Assembly: GCF_003258705.1 (NCBI RefSeq)
Contig: NZ_CP029480.1
Location: 124,001 to 188,000, forward strand
DNA length: 64,000 bases
DNA from: Arcticibacterium luteifluviistationis
Lineage (GTDB): Bacteria > Bacteroidota > Bacteroidia > Cytophagales > Spirosomataceae
Reading direction: 5' to 3'
Every line of letters begins with the position of its first letter. The first letter of the stretch is position 1. Below are positions 8,456 to 16,060 of the stretch, piece after piece. Both the position numbers and the translations under genes were made by a program. The notes below the pieces were generated by a model. The model ran no database searches and was not told the origin of the DNA. It was given only the letters and a program-made list of their open reading frames with translations.

Positions 8456-9994
8456 ATGAAAAATATTAAATTCTTATTCTTATTGATAGGTGGCTTGTCT
8501 ACAATAGGCTGTTCTAAATTGGGAGAGGAGCCTGTTGGCTTGCTTGCACCAGAAAGCTTCTTCACCTCTTTAGGTGACATTCAAACTGCCGTAAATGGAG
8601 CTTACGGACACATGGAGCACAGATTCTTTATGTCTAGAGAGATGTCAATGTCACTTATGTTACGTAGTGACATGGTTGACCTTAACCCTAATGTTACTAA
8701 TGCCGAAAGAGTCCAATTTAACGATGTATCCCTTCTAGCCGACAATGCAAATATTTCAAGTTATTGGCCAAAGGCTTATCAAATTATTGGTGCCGCTAAT
8801 CAGGCAATTGCTGGAGCTGAATTGGTTAATGCAGATGAAGCTGCAAAAAACAAAATTGTAGCTCAAGCTTATTTCGCCAGAGCATTTGTCTATTTCCATT
8901 TGGTAAGACAGTTTGGAGCTATTCCTTATTTAGATGCACCAGTGACAGATATTCAAGCGGCCTCTACCATTAGCAAAACATCGGCTGATGAAGTGTATGC
9001 AAACATCATAGCTGACTTAATGTTTGCGAAACAATGGTTGCCAAACACACAGGTATCTAGAGCTATACCTGCGAAATCTGCAGCTAGTTCTTTTCTTGCA
9101 GATGTATATTTAACTATGGGAGATTACCAAATGGCTTACTCAGAAGCTAAAGAAGTAATCAGTAATGAAGCTACTTATAACTTAGGTTTAGAATCAGATT
9201 TTCAAAACTTGTTTGATGTCACTAAAATAGATGCTTCTAAAGAGCCGCTATTTGTAATTGACTTCATTGGGCAGTCTAATGGAGATCAAGGTAGAGATTA
9301 TCAAGGAGCCTTTACAGGTATTAGAGCTGATGATCAGTACGGCTACGGTGGTGGATGGTCTGTTTCTGTTCCTTCTTTAGGTGTATATAATGCTTGGAAT
9401 GGTCAGGATTACAGAAAATCTGTCAGTTTGGATACCACAGGAGTTTTCAAAGGCAAAATAGAACCATATACCAAATTTACAGACTTCTTCTCTGCAGGTG
9501 ATAATCGTCCACATATTGCAAAATATACTCGTAAAGCTGGACCAGCTGCTGAAGGAAACGGTAGAACTACAAAGAGTAATTATATTATGATGCGTTATGC
9601 AGAAGTGTTATTGATTGCTGCAGAAGCATTAAATGAAATCAGTCCGGGTTCAGCGGAGGCTGCAGGTTATGTGAATAGAGTTAGAGCGAGAGCAAGAGCC
9701 GGAGCAGCGGGTGGCACTCCAAGTAGTTTTCCTGCAGACGTTTCTGGCTTAAGCCAAGATGTCTTTAGAGTTACGATATTAGAAGACCGCAAATGGGAGT
9801 TAGCTTTTGAATTTAAGAGATGGTACGACATCGCCAGAAGAAAATTAGGTGATGGAGCCAATGGCGTATTTAGTGCTTCTGGATTAGAAGGAGCCAAGCC
9901 TAACTTTCAGTCAAATAGAGATTACTTATTTCCATTACCTGCTAATGAATTAGTAAGAAACCCTAACTTATTACCTCAAAACTCAGGATACTAA
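8456..9994 (+). CDS. susD: SusD-family outer-membrane glycan-binding lipoprotein
   Basis: A 512-residue protein with a lipoprotein signal (lipobox TIGC, Cys19). The SusD/RagB helical fold is recognisable from its TPR-like helices (KNKIVAQAYFARAFVYFHLVRQFGAIPYL), the NYIMMRYAEVLLIAAEALNE segment and the C-terminal EDRKWELAFEFKRWYDIARRK, then DYLFPLPANELVRNPNLLPQNSGY. SusD is surface exposed and hands glycan to SusC. It starts 12 bp after susC, so the two are co-transcribed, and the pair ends at a strong hairpin at 10031-10068. Confidence 0.95.
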   Translation: MKNIKFLFLLIGGLSTIGCSKLGEEPVGLLAPESFFTSLGDIQTAVNGAYGHMEHRFFMSREMSMSLMLRSDMVDLNPNVTNAERVQFNDVSLLADNANISSYWPKAYQIIGAANQAIAGAELVNADEAAKNKIVAQAYFARAFVYFHLVRQFGAIPYLDAPVTDIQAASTISKTSADEVYANIIADLMFAKQWLPNTQVSRAIPAKSAASSFLADVYLTMGDYQMAYSEAKEVISNEATYNLGLESDFQNLFDVTKIDASKEPLFVIDFIGQSNGDQGRDYQGAFTGIRADDQYGYGGGWSVSVPSLGVYNAWNGQDYRKSVSLDTTGVFKGKIEPYTKFTDFFSAGDNRPHIAKYTRKAGPAAEGNGRTTKSNYIMMRYAEVLLIAAEALNEISPGSAEAAGYVNRVRARARAGAAGGTPSSFPADVSGLSQDVFRVTILEDRKWELAFEFKRWYDIARRKLGDGANGVFSASGLEGAKPNFQSNRDYLFPLPANELVRNPNLLPQNSGY

Positions 9995-10030
9995 TTTTTA
10001 AGTATTTAGACTTAAGATGTTTAAATTCTG

Positions 10031-10068
10031 AAGCGTTTTATCGACTATTTCCTGTCGATAAAACGCTT
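10031..10068. terminator. Bidirectional hairpin between susD and the GH2 operon
   Basis: A perfect 15-bp stem: AAGCGTTTTATCGAC (10031-10045), loop of 8 nt, GTCGATAAAACGCTT (10054-10068). It lies between the convergent susD and GH2 genes and probably stops transcription from both sides. The T-rich tail is weak on both strands. Confidence 0.7.
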
Positions 10069-10149
10069 CTTAGTTTAATACCACCTAGGTATATCGAGCT
10101 ACTTATGCATGCATGAATTCCAGAAGAACTGATAGATGAGTAAGAAAAG

Positions 10150-12672
10150 CTAATTGCCAAATCCAGCAGCCTTTACTTCATCCGTTTTACCCTCTACTTG
10201 TTTTCCTTCTCCATTATATTTTGGATAAAACATGAAGTAGTTTCCGTACGTATATTTTTGATTATTAAGATTACGTTCTTCTCCCATTTTCTTCATTTCC
10301 GCATCCGCTAGTTCTTGGTTGCCAATTAGAAATTGATACGTATTAGAAGACACTACTTCCCCATTTGAATCTTTAAGTGTAAGATTAACGGTAAAAGAGC
10401 TTTTTACTTTATCAAGTATCGATTCATCAATTGTGAAAAACTGTTTTGAGCTATTTTCTTTAACCTGAATTTTAGTTTTCGATTTGCTTACCAATACGTT
10501 CTTGTCTTGGTCTAAAATTTCATAAGTCGCTGTCAGGTTTTGATAATCTTGGTATAAATCGTTCACTATCCACACTTCTCCCTTAAATGATTCCTCATTC
10601 ATCCATCTTCTTTTTGTGAAATTCAAATTGACCAATAGCGGCTGATAGGCTCTTTTAACAAAATCGAAAGACCTTTTTGGTGTTTGGTAATTGTCAATAA
10701 TCCCCCACTTCATGTCTGGCCAGTAGGTCATAAGATGACATATAGCAATGCCACTTGTTTTAGGTTTATTTCTTCTAAAATGCTCAATCGTCAATTGAAA
10801 AACAGTTCCTTGAGAATCTTGAGTGGCATCCACAAATTCTTGTAAAGAAGCTGTTCTTGTATTGCCAAAAGTATCAAAATTCTGCATTCTCAAATGGTCT
10901 AAATCTGCCCAATGATGCCCCCAACTAAGCCCCGGAGGCCAAATTTCATTTTCAGGAATAAACTTTTTAAGGCTCTCTACATTAGGAACAGAGGTAACAG
11001 CTAGCTCAGGTACAATTGGATAATTCATGCCCTTTATCCAATCTTCCATAAGCCATCTTCCCATCCCATAAAAGTAAGCAAGTGCATGAACCGCCTCTTT
11101 AGGTTTGAATCCTGCTTCTTGAGAAGGCTCATCCGTCATTGGAGAATCAGGAACAAAGGGAAGGTCAATATTCTCTTGAAGTTTACCACCTAATTTTTCT
11201 AGCATTCGTCTGGTAAAAACAGGATCTGTCGCTCTCAAAAACATCTCTTCTCCACCTTCCATCATAATGAGTGAGGGATTGTTTCTTCTTTCCTTAACCA
11301 CTCCTACTGCCTCGTCAATAATCCTATCAACAAAGGCGTCGTCTTGTGGGAAATTACCAGTTCCGAGAGGTACAATGTCTTGCCACACAGAAATACCCGC
11401 TTCATTGCAGAGTTGATAAAAAATAGGTATTTCGGGTGGATGCCATCCAAATATGCGAATATTATTCATGTTGGCATCTTTAGCCAAAGCTATCAGTTTA
11501 CGATACTTATCTTCGGTAGTTCTACCTACAAAAATATCAGGTGGCCCTCCCCAGCAGGCAGAACGAATAAACATTGATTTGCCATTCAAAACCGTGGTTC
11601 TTGGAAAGCTTACCTCATCTCTTGTGAAACCAGGATTCCATTCCATTTCTACTTTCCTTAAGCCAAAAGTTGTTTCCTTGGCATCCAAAGTTCTGTCGCC
11701 ATCGGTAATAGAAACTTTTGAAACATAAAGGTTGGGTTTACCTAAATCCCAAGTCCACCATAATTGTGGATTATCTATTTCAATCTCCTTTTTAATGGTA
11801 TTTAAACCCGGCTTAAGAACAACTTCAAAACTTGTTTTAATAGCTTTTGAACTAAAGTTTTGCCCTTCTATTTGAGAATTCACAAATACGGACTTCGCAG
11901 TTTTTCCTATATGCTCAATTTCTAATTCTAGTGAGACAGCTGCCTCTTTCTCGCTTTTGACCAATGGTTTTAAGTAAACATCTTTAAATCTAGCTTCCTT
12001 AGAGTAGTTGAGACTTACATTTCCAGTGATTCCAAATGGTGTCAAATCTCTCCAGTAATCACCGAACCACGGTGTTTTACGCCCTGCCACTAATGAATTC
12101 ACCGCTGGCGGAGGTGCAAGTCTAACCATCAAAAGGTTTGAACTCCCCAGCCTATCTTTAGCTATTCGTAATGCTTCGTTTACATCAAAAGTAAAAGGAG
12201 AAAATGCACCTTCATGGCTACCCAAAAAAGTACCATTTAGCCAGACATCGCAAGCGAAGTCTACTCCCTCAAAGTCTAATCTTGCAATGCGGTCAGCCAA
12301 ATCGTCTGTTACATTAAATTGAATAGCATACCACCATTCATACTGCTGAACCCACTGACATCTGACACTATTTCTACCAAAATAAGGGTCATCAATTGCC
12401 CCCACTTTCCATAAATCTGTATAAACATCGCCAGGCACTTTGGCCGAATTCCAAAAATTGGTTTCAAGGTCAGTAGGCGGCAACTTATGCAAGCCAGCTT
12501 TTACACCTTCTCCAGGAAGCATCATTTTCATTTTCCAATGATATCCGCTTAGGTTTTGTTCTTCAAGCTCAGATTCTGCTAGTGATTTCTCAAGACCAGG
12601 CTGAGCATTTGCTGTGCAAATTGAAAAGACAATTAGACTCAAAAAAAGTAATACGTGTTTCAAATAGTTCAT
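10150..12672 (-). CDS. Exported GH2 (beta-mannosidase-like) glycoside hydrolase
   Basis: An 840-residue protein with a Sec signal peptide (ends TANAQ). Domain order is a sugar-binding jelly roll (about 40-205; VPGDVYTDLWKVGAIDDPYFGRN), Ig-like domains, a TIM barrel (about 345-690) and a C-terminal Ig domain. The layout and the WGHHW and HFRRNKPKTSGIAICHL segments are those of beta-mannosidase-type GH2. The nucleophile is E556 (PELA); the acid/base region reads EGGEEM with E476 as acid/base. The Asn that normally precedes this Glu is E475, shared with the second GH2 in the operon. It is the last gene of a five-gene minus-strand operon, 61 bp after GH117, and probably trims glycan in the periplasm or at the surface. 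The linkage is not determined. Confidence 0.85.
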   Translation of the reverse strand: MNYLKHVLLFLSLIVFSICTANAQPGLEKSLAESELEEQNLSGYHWKMKMMLPGEGVKAGLHKLPPTDLETNFWNSAKVPGDVYTDLWKVGAIDDPYFGRNSVRCQWVQQYEWWYAIQFNVTDDLADRIARLDFEGVDFACDVWLNGTFLGSHEGAFSPFTFDVNEALRIAKDRLGSSNLLMVRLAPPPAVNSLVAGRKTPWFGDYWRDLTPFGITGNVSLNYSKEARFKDVYLKPLVKSEKEAAVSLELEIEHIGKTAKSVFVNSQIEGQNFSSKAIKTSFEVVLKPGLNTIKKEIEIDNPQLWWTWDLGKPNLYVSKVSITDGDRTLDAKETTFGLRKVEMEWNPGFTRDEVSFPRTTVLNGKSMFIRSACWGGPPDIFVGRTTEDKYRKLIALAKDANMNNIRIFGWHPPEIPIFYQLCNEAGISVWQDIVPLGTGNFPQDDAFVDRIIDEAVGVVKERRNNPSLIMMEGGEEMFLRATDPVFTRRMLEKLGGKLQENIDLPFVPDSPMTDEPSQEAGFKPKEAVHALAYFYGMGRWLMEDWIKGMNYPIVPELAVTSVPNVESLKKFIPENEIWPPGLSWGHHWADLDHLRMQNFDTFGNTRTASLQEFVDATQDSQGTVFQLTIEHFRRNKPKTSGIAICHLMTYWPDMKWGIIDNYQTPKRSFDFVKRAYQPLLVNLNFTKRRWMNEESFKGEVWIVNDLYQDYQNLTATYEILDQDKNVLVSKSKTKIQVKENSSKQFFTIDESILDKVKSSFTVNLTLKDSNGEVVSSNTYQFLIGNQELADAEMKKMGEERNLNNQKYTYGNYFMFYPKYNGEGKQVEGKTDEVKAAGFGN

Positions 12673-12733
12673 TTCATTAGGGTTTTTAATTTTCTAAAAA
12701 ACTAAGTGTATTGCGTTAAAGCGAGTTTATAGG

Positions 12734-13849
12734 CTAGTCTTCATTTCCTTTTTCACCAATGGCCTTATGTTCTTTGACCTGCCTTGAGCTAAATCTCATG
12801 ATGCTTTGCTCATCATCATTATTATAGAAATGAGTTAAACCCCATGCTAATATCTTTACAGGCTGATTATCTGATGTCAATTCACGTGATAAGCCAATGG
12901 CATGCGGAGCTCCTTTGATAGCAGCTTGAATCTCAAAATTAATTCCATCAGCTGCCCATTGGATAGTATTACGTTCTGGCCCATCGGTAGTTATTAAGGA
13001 AGCTATACCGCCGTCATAAGGCCAGACACATATTTCGTGACCGCTGTTACTAATCGGATTATAAGCCGATTTGACATAAGGTCCTAGTGGATGATTTGCA
13101 ATGGCTACACCATGACGAATTTGCCGACCACCAAAGGTTATTTCTTCCCCCATTTGCTCCCCTTTATAATAGAGATGAAATTTGCCATTAAAAGGCAAAA
13201 TGCATGGGTCATGAGTTTTGTGGCTGTCAAAGTCACCTTTCCGTTCCACCGCAAAACGGTTATCCTCCTCACCTTTCCAGACACCATTAGTTGCTGGGCT
13301 CAATATAGGGGCATCACTTTTATGCCAAGGGCCATGTGGCGAATCTGCCCAAGCTATGGCTACCTCTTCTTTAACCCGCACTGTGTAAGGCGATTTCACT
13401 GTTTGATAACAGAGATAATACTTGCCACCATATGTCATTATTTCAGTGGTAAAAACGGAGCGATCATCATAAGCTCCTTTTTCTCCTCTAGCTATTGCAA
13501 CTCCTTCTTCTTTCCAATCCCAACCGTCTTTTGAAGTGGCATACCAGATGTCGCTCCTGTCCCACGGAAAAACCTTATCGTTTTCGATATCACCTGCAAA
13601 TCCATCAACAGAACCCGTACTTCTAGTATACCAAACAAAGTAGATATCATTGATTTTTAAAACAGCACTAGGGTCTCTTCTAACCACACCCTTCTCATGT
13701 GCTAAATCGCCCTGTAAAGGCTCAAAATCATCAAACTCAACATACCAATCGTTACTTAAACTTGGCCATGCTAGAGCTCTTTTGGTAGCCGCACTTAAGA
13801 ATTCGGGATTTGTAATTCCTAGCTTATCTATTTGCTCTTGACTAACCAT
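12734..13849 (-). CDS. GH117-family glycosidase (neoagarooligosaccharide hydrolase-like)
   Basis: A 371-residue cytoplasmic protein (no signal peptide) with a five-bladed propeller. An N-terminal helical arm ([12 protein letters not shown], residues 19-30) resembles the domain-swap segment of GH117. Candidate catalytic residues are D59 (RRDPSAV), D214 (THDPCIL) and the adjacent pair H271-E272 (SGHEICVW). Their spacing of 155 and 57 residues equals, as I recall it, the spacing of the Asp/Asp/His-Glu set in characterised GH117 enzymes. Known members remove 3,6-anhydro-L-galactose from neoagarobiose using a His acid, but other clades do not act on agar. The start codon overlaps the aldehyde dehydrogenase stop (TAATG). 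GH43 or GH130 are the alternatives. Confidence 0.75.
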   Translation of the reverse strand: MVSQEQIDKLGITNPEFLSAATKRALAWPSLSNDWYVEFDDFEPLQGDLAHEKGVVRRDPSAVLKINDIYFVWYTRSTGSVDGFAGDIENDKVFPWDRSDIWYATSKDGWDWKEEGVAIARGEKGAYDDRSVFTTEIMTYGGKYYLCYQTVKSPYTVRVKEEVAIAWADSPHGPWHKSDAPILSPATNGVWKGEEDNRFAVERKGDFDSHKTHDPCILPFNGKFHLYYKGEQMGEEITFGGRQIRHGVAIANHPLGPYVKSAYNPISNSGHEICVWPYDGGIASLITTDGPERNTIQWAADGINFEIQAAIKGAPHAIGLSRELTSDNQPVKILAWGLTHFYNNDDEQSIMRFSSRQVKEHKAIGEKGNED

Positions 13850-15282
13850 TATTTATAATCCAGGTAAATGGTTTTCTTCTGCAAGTATCCTTCAATCCCG
13901 TGTATGCCGTCTTCTCCGCCAAGTCCACTTCTTTTATGGCCAGAATGATAACCTTGTATGTACCCTACTATTCCTCTATTAATAAAAATAGTACCTACTT
14001 GTAAATGGTCTATGGCATGCATAAACTTCTTGTAATCGCTGGTATATAGATATGCTGAAAGGCCATCATTCCTTTTATTTTGCCTTTCCAAAGCTTCTTC
14101 ATATGAACCAATTTTCATGATAGGCATTACTGGTCCAAAAATCTCATGTTCCACTACAGCATGATCTTCTTTTACATTAGTAAGTACCGTTGGCTGGTAC
14201 CAGTAACCCTTTTCAAAAGCAGCACCTTCAGGTCTTGCTCCACCAGCAACTATTTCTGCTCCTTTGGCAACAGAGTCGTTTATTAAACCTTGAATATTAG
14301 CCAGTCCTTGTGAGCTCACGCTAGGCCCCATATCCACTTTCTGCATTGGGTCTCCTACCTTAATTTCCTTAATTCTTTTCAGAACTTTATCAGTAAACTC
14401 ATCGGCAATTTTTTCATGAACCATCACCACTTCATTGCAGATACATACTTGACCACAGTTGGCATACCGAGATATTACTGCAGCTTCAACAGCCTTATCA
14501 ATATCGGCATCATCCAGTACTATAAAGGGAGCTTTCCCTCCTAGCTCAAGAGAAAGAGCAGTAATATTTTCAGAAGCAGCTTTATAAATTCCTTGTCCGG
14601 CACGAATACTTCCTGTAACGCTAACTAGCTTAGTAATTGGACTAGCCACTAAGTGTGATGCCACATCCAAACCCTTTCCAGCCACCATATTGATCACGCC
14701 TTTTGGCAAACCAATTTCATCACAAATTCTACAAAACTCAGAAGCCGTTATAGGTGTGAGTTCATGCGGTTTAATAATCATGGTATTACCAGTTACTAAG
14801 GCTGGCCCAATTTTCCTTCCAATTAAGGCTAAAGGATAATTATAAGCACAAAGCCCAAGCGTGACACCATAAGGCACTTTATTGATAGCCAAATACTCTC
14901 CAGCTTGTTCTGATGGAAATACGGCACCTTGAATTCTTCTAGCGGCTTCAGCAGAATAAATTATGTACTGAATGGTATCATCTACTTCTCCAAACGCTTC
15001 CGCAAGGGTTTTACCTTGTTCCAATACCAAAAGTTTCGCAAAATGGTCTCTTTCCGTTTTAAGCTTATCCGCAATTTTATGCAAATAAACCCCTCTATCA
15101 TTGGCTGGAAGCATCGCCCACAGCAGCTGGGCTTTATCTGATGACTCCAAAGCCCATTGAGCATCTTTTGTTGAGCTTTCCGCTACAGTGGCGAATACTT
15201 CATCATTCGCTGGGTTTCTAACTTCTATGCGTTCGCTAGAATCGCACCACTCTCCGTTAATGTAAAATTGATAGTGTTTCAT
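13849..15282 (-). CDS. AldA-like NAD(P)-dependent aldehyde dehydrogenase
   Basis: A 477-residue ALDH-superfamily enzyme. Catalytic Cys280 lies in GQVCICNE, Glu246 in LELGGKAP and Asn148 in CAYNYP. It aligns along its length with E. coli AldA (lactaldehyde/glycolaldehyde dehydrogenase), especially [10 protein letters not shown], the GQVCxC motif and the tail [32 protein letters not shown]. AldA handles L-lactaldehyde from fucose or rhamnose breakdown. A close functional relative is 3,6-anhydro-L-galactose dehydrogenase, which would fit the adjoining GH117. It lies between crotonase (12 bp upstream) and GH117 (1-nt overlap). The exact aldehyde is unknown. Confidence 0.82.
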   Translation of the reverse strand: MKHYQFYINGEWCDSSERIEVRNPANDEVFATVAESSTKDAQWALESSDKAQLLWAMLPANDRGVYLHKIADKLKTERDHFAKLLVLEQGKTLAEAFGEVDDTIQYIIYSAEAARRIQGAVFPSEQAGEYLAINKVPYGVTLGLCAYNYPLALIGRKIGPALVTGNTMIIKPHELTPITASEFCRICDEIGLPKGVINMVAGKGLDVASHLVASPITKLVSVTGSIRAGQGIYKAASENITALSLELGGKAPFIVLDDADIDKAVEAAVISRYANCGQVCICNEVVMVHEKIADEFTDKVLKRIKEIKVGDPMQKVDMGPSVSSQGLANIQGLINDSVAKGAEIVAGGARPEGAAFEKGYWYQPTVLTNVKEDHAVVEHEIFGPVMPIMKIGSYEEALERQNKRNDGLSAYLYTSDYKKFMHAIDHLQVGTIFINRGIVGYIQGYHSGHKRSGLGGEDGIHGIEGYLQKKTIYLDYK

Positions 15283-15294
15283 ATTTTATCTTCT

Positions 15295-16059
15295 TTAAAA
15301 TGTAGGTTGCCTTTTTTCGTTAAAGGCCTTCATGCCTTCTATATTATCAGCTGACCCATTTAAGGGTTTAAGTAATTGTTGTTCCAGTTTTAATCCATCA
15401 GTAATGTTTAAATATGCCCCGTCCAGAACAGCTCGTTTTGTGGCTGCCATTGCCATGGATGGTCCTTCTGACAAATGCTGTGCATAGTTTTCCATAGTTC
15501 TATCCCAGTCCTCCACCGGAAACAGTTCATTTATCAAACCTATTTCCAATGCATGTTTTGGCGAAAAGTTCTTTCTATTGAGTAGAATACTCATTGCCTT
15601 TGATGGTCCCACAATTCTTAAGAGTCTCTGTGTTCCGCCATTCCCCGGAATAAGCCCAACATTAATTTCGGGCAAGCCCAAAAGATAGTTTCCTGCCTTG
15701 GCTATTCTTAAATCGCATGCCATAGCCAGTTCCAAACCTCCACCTAAACAATGGCCAGCAATGGCAGCAATAAATATCTTTTTACTCGCCTCTATTTTTG
15801 CCGTGGCATTACTTGCCAAAGCCACCATTTTATCATTTTCGGCTATGGTATTTTTCGCAAACACCTTGAGGTCTGCACCGGCACAAAAGAACTTAGGTAA
15901 AGCACTATTAATTAAAACTACAGTCACCGAATCCATTTTCTCTATTTCATCCAGCAGGGCGTTTAAATCTTTCATAAATGAAAAATCATAGGCATTGGCG
16001 GGTTCCTTTTTTAAAACGATTTCTGCAACTCGTTTTTTTTGTATTAGCTCTATTTGCAT
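15295..16059 (-). CDS. Crotonase-family (enoyl-CoA hydratase/isomerase) protein
   Basis: The start was set at the ATG at 16057-16059 (MQIELIQKKR), 1 bp after the upstream GH2 stop. This gives 254 residues, a normal crotonase length; a longer frame would overlap GH2 by 56 nt. Oxyanion-hole segments FCAGADLK (about 58-65) and GHCLGGGLELAMACD (about 102-116) are present, as is GGTQRL. The first catalytic Glu is kept (E131, LPEI), but the position of the second (E164 of rat hydratase, in AMEMVL) is Ser157 (AMSILL). That argues against plain enoyl-CoA hydration and for isomerase or hydratase-lyase chemistry. It is odd in a glycosidase operon because no CoA ligase is nearby. Confidence 0.8.
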   Translation of the reverse strand: MQIELIQKKRVAEIVLKKEPANAYDFSFMKDLNALLDEIEKMDSVTVVLINSALPKFFCAGADLKVFAKNTIAENDKMVALASNATAKIEASKKIFIAAIAGHCLGGGLELAMACDLRIAKAGNYLLGLPEINVGLIPGNGGTQRLLRIVGPSKAMSILLNRKNFSPKHALEIGLINELFPVEDWDRTMENYAQHLSEGPSMAMAATKRAVLDGAYLNITDGLKLEQQLLKPLNGSADNIEGMKAFNEKRQPTF

Positions 16060-16060
16060 C

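Noticed and set aside
12734-13849. GH43 or GH130 assignment
   Set aside because: The D59/D214/H271-E272 set and the N-terminal helical arm fit GH117 better; GH130 lacks the His-Glu pair.
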